From a candidate division CPR2 bacterium GW2011_GWC2_39_35 (GTDB taxonomy: Bacteria; Patescibacteriota; CPR2), in assembly GCA_000995065.1 (NCBI GenBank), contig LBWX01000005.1, positions 1 to 59,021 on the forward strand: a stretch of DNA of 59,021 nucleotides, given 5' to 3'. The notes beneath the pieces were generated by a model. It was not told the DNA's origin, searched no databases, and saw only the letters and a list, made by a program, of their open reading frames with translations. A program made the position numbers and the translations under genes. Position 1 is the stretch's first letter, and the number at the start of each line of letters is the position of its first letter. Below are positions 25,634 to 32,825 of this stretch, in pieces.

Positions 25634-26344
25634 TTAATTAATCATGAAAGTATTTGATCTTAATATAGTGCTTCCCTCATTTGCACAAAGAACTGCTAAG
25701 TCCTGAATTTTTGTCTGATAGACGTTAAAGCGTGTGCCATCGCCTGTTGCGAATTCAATAAACGGAACGATAACACTATCCTTTTTAGGTATCCCATTAG
25801 TTCTATATTCGTATTTGTTGTTCATACGAAAAATGCAATTAACCCAATTTTTGTCCTCATTGTTATCGATTTTAAATGCCACAGTGTTATAAGTAACTTT
25901 AGTATCTAAATCCTTGGTTTCTTCTGCTATTTTTGCTTTTTCCTCTTGATCCTTTTGAGATTTAACCTTGGCTTCTTCTTCTCTTTTCTTCTTATTTTCC
26001 TTTTCTTGTGCTTCCCTAACAATTCTTTCAGCCTCATTTTTCTGTTTAGCAACTTTATAGTTATTATTTAGCCTGATAAACCAAAAAGAAGAAGCAATTA
26101 AAGCCAGGACTACTAATGAGGTAATAAGTATAACTTTATTTTTCTTAACGGGAACTTTTTTATTAACAAACCATATAGTTAAAATGCAGAGGAGAACTGG
26201 CCATAAATAGTAAGCGATTACCGAGTATATCGAAACAACTAAAAGGAGTGGAATTGGTCTTTGGGGAAGTTTAAGTTTTCTTAGTAATTCATTTTGTTTT
26301 TTAGAGGTTAATGAAACATTATTTTCTTTTGATTCTTCAGACAT
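25634..26344 (-). CDS. Two-helix membrane protein with a charged coiled coil
   Basis: 236 residues. Two hydrophobic stretches (about 33-61 and 71-90) are followed by a highly charged coiled coil (about 95-147, rich in KEEAK-type repeats). A C-terminal globular part (about 148-236) contains two Cys (NCIFRMNNKYEY and VLCANEGS). A strong AAAGGAGG sits 5 nt before the ATG. The layout is an N-terminal anchor with an extended stalk. No family is recognised. It is the most upstream minus-strand gene in the element's run and is divergent from the XRE regulator. Confidence 0.65.
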   Translation of the reverse strand: MSEESKENNVSLTSKKQNELLRKLKLPQRPIPLLLVVSIYSVIAYYLWPVLLCILTIWFVNKKVPVKKNKVILITSLVVLALIASSFWFIRLNNNYKVAKQKNEAERIVREAQEKENKKKREEEAKVKSQKDQEEKAKIAEETKDLDTKVTYNTVAFKIDNNEDKNWVNCIFRMNNKYEYRTNGIPKKDSVIVPFIEFATGDGTRFNVYQTKIQDLAVLCANEGSTILRSNTFMIN

Positions 26345-26458
26345 AGTCCTCCTTTAATTAAAGGTATTGTGTTTTCCTTAACGATAGCACAAAAAAGGCC
26401 TCAAAACAACAAGCTGTTTATGGTATTTTCTGCGCATTTCCCTACATACTGTTAGGAT

Positions 26459-26689
26459 ATGAGGACAAAAGAACCGAAATTTCTAAGAGATTTTGGAGCA
26501 AGAATAGCCGAAATAAGAAAGCAAAAAGGTTATACTCAAGAAAAACTAGCTTATGCTATTGGCGTTTCTCCAACTTATATCGGATTTATTGAACAAGGAA
26601 AAAGAAATCCCACCATTTTGAATATCCAAAAGATTACTAAAGCTCTGGATATAAGTTTAAAAGAATTGTTTTCTCCGTTTGGTAAATAG
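26459..26689 (+). CDS. XRE-family transcriptional regulator
   Basis: 76 residues, essentially one helix-turn-helix domain. GARIAEIRKQKGYTQEKLAYA is followed by IGVSPTYIGFIEQGKRNPT, the scaffold and recognition helices, then LNIQKITKALDISLKELF. It is the only plus-strand gene in the element, divergent from the membrane-protein genes, so it probably controls them or itself. CATACT ends about 8 nt before the ATG with no Shine-Dalgarno, consistent with a leaderless message. Confidence 0.9.
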   Translation: MRTKEPKFLRDFGARIAEIRKQKGYTQEKLAYAIGVSPTYIGFIEQGKRNPTILNIQKITKALDISLKELFSPFGK

Positions 26690-26717
26690 ATACTAATCCA
26701 CTATTTAAATTTCATTC

Positions 26718-26741
26718 AAAAAAAGAGGCCTTTTGACCTCA
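26718..26741 (-). terminator. Terminator between convergent 26459 and 26773 genes
   Basis: Stem GAGG/CCTC with inner partial pairing and seven T on the minus strand. It lies 32 nt past the stop of the minus-strand gene. Confidence 0.6.
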
Positions 26742-26772
26742 ATGACAATATCTTGTTTAATTACAGTTAAAC

Positions 26773-26988
26773 CTAAAACTGTTGATTAAACAGACTACCC
26801 CTTCCTTCCTTGAACGAAATATGATGTCTGCCCTCATTCAGATTGACCACCTTTCCATCTGTGTCTAATACTTGTCCGTCCTTTAAGTTCACAAGCCTCA
26901 CATCATTTCGATCTTGATTATCTCTAACAGTTTGCAAATGGTTTGCTAAATCTGCCAAATTGTTTTGTTCGTTACCTCTAATACTCAT
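26773..26988 (-). CDS. Small protein of unknown function
   Basis: 71 residues, hydrophilic. The first half is Asn/Gln/Asp-rich and helical (NEQNNLADLANHLQTVRDNQ). The second half has beta-hairpin-like repeats (LVNLKDGQVLDTDGKVVNL). TATTCT ends 6 nt before the ATG, and a terminator follows. Last gene before attR. No function can be assigned. Confidence 0.55.
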   Translation of the reverse strand: MSIRGNEQNNLADLANHLQTVRDNQDRNDVRLVNLKDGQVLDTDGKVVNLNEGRHHISFKEGRGSLFNQQF

Positions 26989-27187
26989 GACTAGAGAATA
27001 GCAAATAATTTAATTATTTAAAAGACTAATGATAGTTCGAAAAAAATTAGCTTATTAAATATAATTGATTCACAATCTGACACTAGCCAAATTATTATCC
27101 TTTATCCCCTTTCGATCTTCGAGAAAGTCTGGCACTGAAAAGTTAAATTGTTTTACCGCCTCTATATTTTTTAATATAGATGAGTAT

Positions 27188-27218
27188 AGTTCGAAAATAT
27201 TTACCTTAGCTCCACCAA
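27188..27218 (+). repeat. tRNA-end-like repeat copy A, including attR
   Basis: AGTTCGAAAATATTT, then ACCTT, then AGCTCCACCAA. The last 11 bases equal the end of ssrA and form attR. The left part aligns with the other copies (AGTTC-x-AA). A hairpin (TTTTCGCC, GTGA, GGCGAAAA) follows at 27219-27238. Confidence 0.7.
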
Positions 27219-27488
27219 TTTTCGCCGTGAGGCGAAAAATGTCCTTCCGAAGCTTTATGCGAAGGAGGACTGCCCGATTTAAAAATAAAGTTTAGCAAAT
27301 GGCTTCAAATGGCAAGCCAAAATAGAGTGATTTTTATTTTCGCTAAAGCTATCCACCCTCCGTTCCGACAAGTCGGAACTTCGGAGGACAAGCAAATGGC
27401 AAGCCAAAACTTTGGCGCAGGATGGTGAATAAAAACATGTGTACAGGCACATGTTTTTATTTTTGCCAAAAAAGAATAAAATAAGTTT
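27219..27488. other. Leader region between attR and the GIY-YIG gene
   Basis: No gene is present. It holds in order: the hairpin at 27219-27238, an imperfect palindrome around GTCCTTCCGAAGCTTT (27241-27270), the words GCTTCAAATGGCAAGCCA (27303-27320) and CAAATGGCAAGCCA (27391-27404), a second palindrome (TCCGACAAGTCGGA), and a terminator-like hairpin AAAACATGTG/CACATGTTTT (27430-27459). The palindrome and the GCTTCAA-x-TGGCA word recur before the GIY-YIG fragment at 33146 and after tRNA-Val (50.3 kb). Confidence 0.6.
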
Positions 27489-27725
27489 ATGTATTATGTA
27501 TATCTTCTTAAACTTTCAAATGATGACTTCTATGCGGGATCAACGAAAGATTTAAAATCTAGATTTGAAAAGCATAAAAGTGGCGAGGTTCCTCACACGG
27601 CAAAGTTTAGACCTCATAGATTGGTTTGGTATGCAGCATTTGAAACAAAGGAAAAAGCTGCACAATTTGAAGATTATCTCAAAACCGGATCAGGCAAAGC
27701 ACTTAGGAATAAAAGATTGGTTTAA
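27489..27725 (+). CDS. Single-domain GIY-YIG endonuclease
   Basis: 78 residues, the whole protein being one GIY-YIG domain. The first strand is YYVYLLKLSND and the second motif DDFYAGSTKDLKSRFEKH has the catalytic Arg; the conserved Tyr sites are present. The C-terminal FEDYLKTGSGKALRNKRL contains the metal-binding Glu. Small standalone GIY-YIG proteins of this UvrC-like group are common in CPR genomes and their job is not settled. Broken copies occur at 33146 and 39756. No Shine-Dalgarno is obvious. Confidence 0.9.
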   Translation: MYYVYLLKLSNDDFYAGSTKDLKSRFEKHKSGEVPHTAKFRPHRLVWYAAFETKEKAAQFEDYLKTGSGKALRNKRLV

Positions 27726-27745
27726 CAGCTTTTTAGGGCTGTTTT

Positions 27746-27788
27746 CTAGTTTTCGTCAAAATCAGCTTCATTTCGAGAACCGGTCCCT
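27746..27788 (+). repeat. Partial copy of the GAGGGACCGGTTCT-type miniature element
   Basis: CTAGTTTTCG, AATCAGCTTCATTT and GAGAACCGGTCCCT match the right half of the 96-bp element at 37533-37628. Only one end is found here. Confidence 0.6.
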
Positions 27789-27867
27789 AAGCCCCTGTAA
27801 AGAGAGAAGGCCTGGCTGCGAGTATACACACATTTGTTAGAGTTACAGGCTTTCTTTAAAACTTTTT

Positions 27868-27897
27868 GCCTAACGGCTCATTGTGTAAGCGTTAGGC
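27868..27897. repeat. attC-like hairpin 1
   Basis: GCCTAACG/CGTTAGGC arms (8 bp) with a 14-nt interior. An extra G and a further GCT/AGC pairing give a bulged stem. The arms match the R-type core of integron attC sites (RYYYAAC...GTTRRRY), but the site is half the minimum usual attC length. Confidence 0.45.
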
Positions 27898-28138
27898 TGC
27901 TGCGCCTTATCCGGTGACTAGAGATGTCTTGTGGACGTTGGCTCCGCCGCTTATGTTCGATGCCCTCGATTTATGACCGACTGATGAGTTGACGAAAGCC
28001 GCAAAGTCTTGCGTGCTTTGTGTACGCAACATGTCTGGAATAGGTTTCATGTGAGTCCCTTCGTGTGTCATGAAGATTTAAAGGCCGTCAATTTGAACTG
28101 TCAAGAATTGTATATTCTCATTATTGACGTGGCGAAGT

Positions 28139-28166
28139 GCAGCCTAACGCAAAGGCGTTATGCTGC
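28139..28166. repeat. attC-like hairpin 2
   Basis: GCAGCCTAACGC, AAAG loop, GCGTTATGCTGC: a 12-bp stem with one mismatch. GCAGCCTAACGC is also the reverse complement of bases just right of hairpin 1 (27889-27900), so the two hairpins bracket about 240 bp with matching arms. Confidence 0.45.
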
Positions 28167-28691
28167 CGGTTGCAGATACGGTCCAGAGCTAATCACAAAT
28201 GATAATGCAAAGAAAGTCTTAAGCCTTTCTTTTTCACCCTCATAGCTCCTGCAAGCTTATATCAGCTTCGCTCTCAACTGATACTACTTGAAACTGAGAT
28301 CCAACCCCAGTCTTCCCATGATCTGCTTAAATCGGGGCGATGATTCGGTTTCTCGGTTCGTGCTGGGCGCCCTGTGAAACTAGTGAAGCTTGGTGAATCT
28401 GGTTCAAGTTTAGGTTCGTGGAAACCTCGGCCGGTAAAACTATGCCATAGAGACATCCGGCTATCACATCGTGGTTTGGATGTGGTTGATCTCCGAACCC
28501 ATGTCCATCCGTTAAAAAAATGACCTTCACCCCCTTTGTCCGTAATATGTTTATATGTGTTTCAATGTATTGCCGCGTTTATTTGTTAATCATGCAAGGA
28601 TAGCATCCGTCTAGTAGTAACTAATGATAAATAATACTAGCGCTTGTTTGGCTCTAAGTCAACATTTTTGTTAAGCATTTGTGCTAAATAT

Positions 28692-29417
28692 GGGGACGGT
28701 TCTCTTTTAAATACACAATTACACTTTTTATAACCTCCATGCTATTATCTATATATGCCTAGACCACCAAGACTTCTTTTATCTCAAAGCTACTATCACA
28801 TCATGACTCGCGGCAATAACCGCAATACTGTTTTTGAATGCGATGAAGACTTTGAGTATTATCTGGAACTCATTGAAAGATTTAAAAAAGATCATCCTTT
28901 TGACCTCTATCACTACTGTCTTATGTCTAACCATGTTCATTTTCTAATTAAAACCAATAAAGCAACGGACTTTTCTAATTTTATGAAGCGGTTGAATCTT
29001 GCTTACTTTCATCACTACCGCAAAACTTACGGCTGGGTAGGCCATTTCTGGCAGGATAGATTTAAAAGCCAACCTGTTGGCAAGGACGAATACTTTATTC
29101 AGTGCGGCAAATACATTGAGTTAAACCCCGTAAGAGCCGGAATAGTTAAAAATCCGGAAGACTACCGATATTCCAGTTATTCTTATTACGCAATGGGTAA
29201 AAATAATCCATTACTCACAAAAGACATGTTCTATGATAACTTAGGCAGAACCCGAATAGAAAAAATGAAAAGCTACAGCAACTTAAGTTTTGACGATATT
29301 ATTACAAGTAGTTATTCCGAAAATATTTGGGGCTCAAATAAGCAAAGATACAGAGAGCAAGACAAGATCAACCGAAAACAAAAAGTGTAAAACCCCGATT
29401 GATTGAGAACCGTCCCC
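28692..29417 (+). mobile_element. Y1-transposase element with 13-bp inverted ends
   Basis: GGGGACGGTTCTC at the left and GAGAACCGTCCCC at the right are perfect inverted repeats. Subterminal TACACTTTTT-type and AAAAAGTGTA-type words add to the symmetry. Inside is one Y1 transposase gene. The structure is that of REP-associated (RAYT/IS200-like) elements. A 135-bp internally deleted copy lies at 36646-36780 in the opposite orientation. Confidence 0.8.
28755..29390 (+). CDS. Y1 (HUH) transposase, REP-associated type
   Basis: 211 residues. It starts PRPPRLLLSQSYYHIMTRGN and contains the HUH metal motif NHVHFLI at about residue 54. The catalytic Tyr lies in KYIELNPVRAG at about 125, followed by the DYRYSSYSYY segment typical of RAYT proteins. 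It makes single-strand cuts at hairpins in its element ends. TATTAT ends 6 nt before the ATG, so it is probably leaderless. The length is complete, so it may be active. Confidence 0.92.
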   Translation: MPRPPRLLLSQSYYHIMTRGNNRNTVFECDEDFEYYLELIERFKKDHPFDLYHYCLMSNHVHFLIKTNKATDFSNFMKRLNLAYFHHYRKTYGWVGHFWQDRFKSQPVGKDEYFIQCGKYIELNPVRAGIVKNPEDYRYSSYSYYAMGKNNPLLTKDMFYDNLGRTRIEKMKSYSNLSFDDIITSSYSENIWGSNKQRYREQDKINRKQKV

Positions 29418-29499
29418 CAATCCTCTTCGTTGGATCGTACCGAAAGCCCTTTTTTTCCAAATAATTTTTGATGTCATAGTATGTATGATTATTTACCAT
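29418..29499 (-). pseudogene. Possible N-terminal gene fragment cut by the Y1 element
   Basis: From an ATG at 29499 the minus strand encodes about 27 residues (VNNHTYYDIKNYLEKKGF..) running straight into the right end of the Y1 element. No matching continuation was found left of 28692. It could be the start of a gene interrupted by the insertion, or a chance frame. Confidence 0.3.
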
Positions 29500-29567
29500 G
29501 ATTGGATTATAACCAAACATTAGTGGTATTTAAATGGCGCATTTCTTACTGCTTGAGTCCTTATAAA

Positions 29568-29599
29568 AGTTCCAAACCTGTTCCACTATGCTCCACCAA
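29568..29599 (+). repeat. tRNA-end-like repeat copy B
   Basis: Begins AGTTCCAAACCTGTTC and ends CACTATGCTCCACCAA (32 nt); preceded by TCCTTATAAA, shared with copy C. The CTCCACCAA end equals that of ssrA. A terminator (29602-29629) follows directly. Confidence 0.8.
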
Positions 29600-29601
29600 T
29601 T

Positions 29602-29629
29602 AAAAAATGGCTTAATGAAGCCATTTTTT
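29602..29629 (+). terminator. Terminator following repeat B
   Basis: 12-bp stem AAAAAATGGCTT/AAGCCATTTTTT with a 4-nt loop (AATG). Confidence 0.85.
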
Positions 29630-29664
29630 AGTTAGAACACCCAACTTTTTACTGATAAAAACTA

Positions 29665-29693
29665 TTGACAAATTTGCATAACTTGTGTACAAT
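29665..29693 (+). promoter_or_regulatory. Strong sigma-70-type promoter for the 29799-30367 genes
   Basis: TTGACA (29665-29670), 17-bp spacer, TACAAT (29688-29693). A leader of about 100 nt follows before the first ATG. Confidence 0.75.
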
Positions 29694-29798
29694 TTACTGT
29701 TGCTGTATTGATCTGCAATTTGAAAATTGATAGCCTAGCGCTAAAACATATAAATATAGAAATGGTAATCACAAACGAAATTAAAGGAGACTGAGTTT

Positions 29799-30020
29799 AT
29801 GGGACTGCTAGAAAACATGCGTCTTAAGAACGAAAATGACCTTGGAAATGCGGTGGCAATCCTGACGAGTGGAATCCCAGGGTCAATCATAGCTTTACAA
29901 CAAGTCCTTCGAGTAGACCCCGAAATGGCTCTACAACTAGACCAGAGAGGTGTTTACGATGGTGAGATCCACGAGATCTTCATCAAATGCGAAGGTAACG
30001 CGGAAGAGTTCATCTGCTAA
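29799..30020 (+). CDS. Small soluble protein of unknown function
   Basis: 73 residues, acidic. A helical N-terminal half (ENDLGNAVAILTSGIPGSIIALQQVL) leads to a short C-terminal part with two Cys (FIKCEGNAEEFIC). AAAGGAGA lies 9 nt before the ATG, and a consensus promoter lies 100 nt upstream. Expression is therefore likely even though the function is unknown. The next gene (30080) follows in the same direction after 59 nt. Both sit between repeats B and C as one cassette-like unit. Confidence 0.7.
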   Translation: MGLLENMRLKNENDLGNAVAILTSGIPGSIIALQQVLRVDPEMALQLDQRGVYDGEIHEIFIKCEGNAEEFIC

Positions 30021-30079
30021 GTTCATGTATTAGGACTTCACGATTCGATAACTGTCATCTGAAATTGGAAGGAATTAAA

Positions 30080-30367
30080 ATGAGTACATTCAAGTGGACA
30101 GTTTTACTATCAAAAGACACGGCAATCCCCACAGAACTTTTCCCCGTTGGAGGTGATAATGGGCCAGTTATCTGGTGCCAGAACCCTCAACTCTCGGGAA
30201 ACGTAGCCAATGCAATGAACGCCCAAGAAGCAAATGATGACCTGCAGCTCTTACTAACCGCAGCAGAGGTCGCCATGACTTCTGATGGCGAAAACCGAGA
30301 TAAGGCCATTAAAGTCTACGAGACGCTCAAGGAACGCTATAACTCCAAGACTTTCACTGGTCGATAA
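30080..30367 (+). CDS. Small protein of unknown function
   Basis: 95 residues. The first half is beta-rich (STFKWTVLLSKDTAIPTELF). The second is helical and repeats-like (DDLQLLLTAAEVAMTSDGENRDKAIKVYETLKERY split across two helices, resembling one TPR unit). GGAAGGAAT lies 6-7 nt before the ATG at 30080, which sets the start; an in-frame ATG at 30065 has no such site. It shares the promoter at 29665 with the preceding gene. No family is recognised. Confidence 0.7.
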   Translation: MSTFKWTVLLSKDTAIPTELFPVGGDNGPVIWCQNPQLSGNVANAMNAQEANDDLQLLLTAAEVAMTSDGENRDKAIKVYETLKERYNSKTFTGR

Positions 30368-30445
30368 CTATGCCCATCAACCTGCTCAGATGAAAACGGT
30401 CCCCTATTTCCTAACCAAAAATACACAGTCTAAAGGAATGCCGAA

Positions 30446-30508
30446 ATGAAATCGCAGGTAGCTAAAGGAAAACTTCTTAAAACAAGCCTCAGACCTAGTC
30501 AAGAATAG
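30446..30508 (+). CDS. Possible 20-residue peptide
   Basis: ATG preceded by AAAGGAA at 11 nt; sequence MKSQVAKGKLLKTSLRPSQE, basic. It follows the two small genes and precedes their terminator. It is too short to judge. Confidence 0.25.
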   Translation: MKSQVAKGKLLKTSLRPSQE

Positions 30509-30530
30509 TAAACATGAACCACATCACCGA

Positions 30531-30576
30531 GCCGATGAAACTTGATTTATCAAGGATTAATCGGTTCTTTTCTTTT
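30531..30576 (+). terminator. Compound terminator of the 29799-30367 unit
   Basis: Outer stem CCGAT/ATCGG with an inner perfect hairpin CTTGAT/ATCAAG, then TTCTTTTCTTTT. Confidence 0.7.
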
Positions 30577-30618
30577 ATAAGAATATAAACAGGGACTAAG
30601 GGAATTGATCCTTATAAA

Positions 30619-30650
30619 AGTTCCAAACCTGTTCAACCATGCTCCACCAA
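30619..30650 (+). repeat. tRNA-end-like repeat copy C
   Basis: Differs from copy B at two bases within 32 nt (AGTTCCAAACCTGTTCAACC, then ATGCTCCACCAA). The preceding CCTTATAAA is also shared. It is followed by a weaker hairpin TTGGCTTTATTAAGCCA (30661-30677). Confidence 0.8.
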
Positions 30651-30669
30651 TGCCTATATTTTGGCTTTA

Positions 30670-31036
30670 TTAAGCCATTTTCAATATTTTGTTTAAAGCG
30701 TATACTATAATTTCTTTTGGAATTGATTCTAAGGAATCCCCATTTATATTTAATTGTCCGACAATTTGTATCTTCTCCTGAAAGACAACTGCATGAACCA
30801 CAGTGATTATCAGAAGCCTCAGTTCCGAGGATGTCTTCAATCATTTCACCGTTAATTATTATGGAATTTGATTGTGCCATATCTTTGGCTTCAAGTTTGG
30901 TCTCCATATATTCAACTTTAACATTTTTTGGTAATTCCTTAATCGCTAATTGAATATTCTCACCTGTGTTATTACACCTTGTGCAGGTTTCGCCCTCTTT
31001 ATCGTAATGTTTCCATTCAATTAGTATTTTCTTCAT
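30670..31036 (-). pseudogene. DUF2703-type thioredoxin-fold-like protein, frameshifted near its C-terminus
   Basis: The N-terminal 100 residues match the DUF2703 pattern: KILIEWKHYDKEGETCTRC, a CxxC-type pair, SNSIIINGEMIEDILG, then CGSCSCLSGEDTNCRTIKY. After TIKYK one extra T at about 30741 shifts the frame. Dropping it restores GDSLESIPKEIIVYALNK and a TAA at 30670-30672, the normal family ending. As written, the open frame instead runs on through repeat C to 30596. TATAAT ends 5 nt before the ATG. It could be a recent mutation or a sequencing error. The family is probably a redox or metal-handling protein. Confidence 0.75.
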
Positions 31037-31057
31037 ATTGGATTATAACACGCGGTA

Positions 31058-31110
31058 TAGTCCAACTTGCCTCACTAGACTTTATTAAATGGCTTAATAA
31101 GCCGTTTTTT
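31058..31110 (+). repeat. Degenerate repeat copy C' with terminator
   Basis: AGTCCAACTTGCCTCACTAG aligns with the left part of the repeat with small gaps. The CTCCACCAA end is missing, but the typical hairpin ATGGCTT/AAGCCGTTTTTT follows at 31089-31110. It separates the DUF2703 gene from the next gene. Confidence 0.5.
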
Positions 31111-31162
31111 ATATATCATTATTAATATTTGGTTTATAATTTAAAACATAATAGGAGAAAAA

Positions 31163-31852
31163 ATGAAAACAAAATTAAACTTAAATTCAGGTGTCGCACT
31201 ATTCACCTCGGTTTTAACATTACTCACTTTAATTCTTGCCTACAACACTCCTCCGCTATCAGGACCTTTTTGCCGAGCAGCAAGTTGCTTTCAATATCCA
31301 TATCTTGATATTGCTTCAAGATTTCCTAGAGATTATTACTGGATGGCTCCAGCGATGGGCATCGTCGTTGCCTATTTGATTTTAATGCTAATTTTAAGTA
31401 ATCGAACTGAAGCAAAAAAGAAATTATTCGGACAGCTTACTGTCATTTTTGCTTCAATGTCCACGGCTATTTTTCTATTAACTTTCTTTACTCAATTATC
31501 GGTTATTCAACCAAGCCTTTTAAAGGGTGAAGCAGATGGAATTTCTCTCTTAACGCAATTTAATCCTCACGGCCTATTTATCGCCCTAGAAGAATTGGGA
31601 TTCTTGCTTATGGTAGCTTCTTTTCTTTTTGTTGGTTTAGCAATGACGGTTAAAACAAGATTGGAAAAATGGATTAAAGGAATATTCATCGGAGGTTTTG
31701 CCTTAACGATACTTTCATTAGTTATAATTCTTGCAACTATGGGACTAAACAGAGAGTATTTCTTTGAGGTTGCTGCATATAGCCTTACTTGGCCTACACT
31801 AATCATTAACGGCTTCCTTTTATTCAAGTTATTTAAGAAAGACCAGGCATAA
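31163..31852 (+). CDS. Multi-pass membrane protein of unknown function
   Basis: 229 residues with about six hydrophobic helices: residues about 10-27, 61-78, 90-112, 132-158, 168-192 and 204-224. A conserved-looking extracytoplasmic loop (FCRAASCFQYPYLDI) carries two Cys near the first helix. AGGAG lies 6 nt before the ATG. It is bounded by repeat C' upstream and repeat D downstream, a single-gene unit. The overall layout resembles DUF4386-type membrane proteins, but I cannot confirm it. Confidence 0.7.
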   Translation: MKTKLNLNSGVALFTSVLTLLTLILAYNTPPLSGPFCRAASCFQYPYLDIASRFPRDYYWMAPAMGIVVAYLILMLILSNRTEAKKKLFGQLTVIFASMSTAIFLLTFFTQLSVIQPSLLKGEADGISLLTQFNPHGLFIALEELGFLLMVASFLFVGLAMTVKTRLEKWIKGIFIGGFALTILSLVIILATMGLNREYFFEVAAYSLTWPTLIINGFLLFKLFKKDQA

Positions 31853-31887
31853 ATTTGGTCTAAATCAAATCGGATTTAAACTATAGA

Positions 31888-31919
31888 AGTTCCAAACCTG
31901 TTCCACTATGCTCCACCAA
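31888..31919 (+). repeat. tRNA-end-like repeat copy D
   Basis: Identical to copy B over all 32 bases. It is followed by the hairpin AAAAATGGCT/AGCCATTTTTT (31926-31952). It lies 35 nt after the stop of the 31163 gene. Confidence 0.85.
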
Positions 31920-31925
31920 GATAAG

Positions 31926-31952
31926 AAAAATGGCTATGTTAAGCCATTTTTT
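31926..31952 (+). terminator. Terminator following repeat D
   Basis: Stem AAAAATGGCT/AGCCATTTTT with a 6-nt loop and T tail. Confidence 0.8.
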
Positions 31953-32027
31953 AGTTAAGACTAAGGGGCCTTAATAAATTAAATAAGCCACTGAAAAACC
32001 ATCGACTGCTTCTTTATCATCTTGAAA

Positions 32028-32825
32028 CTACTTTTTTAACGGAATATTAACCTCTCTTGAATCGTTTCCAAATGTCTGGAGATTGATTTTTCCTGGCTCA
32101 AAAGTTAAAATAGACCAGCTAAGCGCCGGGGTATTATCACCAATATTTTCTACCAAAGACTGTAGGGTGATATAGGGAATATTATTATGATAATTCAGTT
32201 TATACCAATGGTTATGAGCGCTAATTACTGCCACTACTTTGCCAGAATCCTCTAGAACCTTTCGGACTTCGGCTCTATTTTCTGTCAAACCAAGTTCTGG
32301 CCGTTCTTCGAACCAAGGATTCCCTTCAAATGACTGGTCGTCAACGGGATAATGAGCGAAAATAATGACCGGCTTTTTAGATTCTTTCAGTTCTTTCTTT
32401 AGCCAGTCTAGCTGAGCGATACCAACCCGAGCCAAAAAATTATGCATTCGCCGTTCAGAAAAAAGAACGACACATTTGTAGCCATCACAATCAAAAGAAT
32501 AAAAAAGATGATCAAGTCCAAGCCAAAACCGAAGATCTTCGTCACCTAAAAAAACCTGATCATGGTTCCCGATAACATGGTAAGTTGACTGAGGTAATTT
32601 CTTAAATTCATTTAAAGCATCTTGGTAATTCTTCGCATCCGTTTTGTAATCCTGTTCTTGAATAAGATCGCCAAGCTCAACAACAGCATCAATGTCAGTC
32701 ATCTCGCTAACTTTATTGATAAACCTTTTTAGCTCAGACTCCGAGTGACGTGAGAGCTTTAAGATTTTTCCCTTAAACTCTTTTTCCGGCCCGATATGAA
32801 CATCTGCTATAACTGCAACCTTCAT
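32028..32825 (-). CDS. Calcineurin-like metallophosphoesterase
   Basis: 265 residues, soluble. Two-metal site motifs are in order: IADVHIG (residues 6-12), ELGDLIQ, VIGNHDQV, FAHYP and SAHNHWY, all with their Asp, Asn and His residues. The overall pattern is that of CpdA/Icc-type cyclic-nucleotide phosphodiesterases or related enzymes; the substrate cannot be read. TAAAAT ends 7 nt before the ATG with no Shine-Dalgarno. It runs against the neighbouring genes as a single-gene unit between repeats D and G. Confidence 0.85.
   Translation of the reverse strand: MKVAVIADVHIGPEKEFKGKILKLSRHSESELKRFINKVSEMTDIDAVVELGDLIQEQDYKTDAKNYQDALNEFKKLPQSTYHVIGNHDQVFLGDEDLRFWLGLDHLFYSFDCDGYKCVVLFSERRMHNFLARVGIAQLDWLKKELKESKKPVIIFAHYPVDDQSFEGNPWFEERPELGLTENRAEVRKVLEDSGKVVAVISAHNHWYKLNYHNNIPYITLQSLVENIGDNTPALSWSILTFEPGKINLQTFGNDSREVNIPLKK

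Larger units (their letters stand above)
19300..27218. mobile_element. Integrated element in the ssrA 3' end (attL 19300-19310, attR 27208-27218)
   Basis: The 11-bp sequence AGCTCCACCAA occurs at the end of ssrA and again at 27208-27218. Between them lie a large serine recombinase gene that reads into attL and eight further genes, seven of them on the minus strand. The interior lacks housekeeping genes and is richer in A+T than its left neighbours. Right of attR a GC-rich hairpin (TTTTCGCC/GGCGAAAA) could be the original terminator of ssrA. No structural phage genes, relaxase or conjugation genes are seen. It is therefore an integrative element of about 7.9 kb that may carry a defence or stress cargo. 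Confidence 0.75.
27789..28691. other. Gene-poor stretch of about 900 bases with strong hairpins
   Basis: No convincing gene is present and base composition is more GC-rich than around it. It contains two hairpins of integron attC-like core type (27868-27897 and 28139-28166, listed separately). A weak minus-strand frame with a GTG at 28530 (67 codons) lacks a properly spaced ribosome-binding site. The stretch could be a structured RNA, a decayed cassette or both. I cannot assign it. Confidence 0.45.

Noticed and set aside
28009-28245. 78-codon frame in the gene-poor island
   Set aside because: Frame overlaps an attC-like hairpin, has no good ribosome-binding site and no recognisable composition; kept only as part of the island description.
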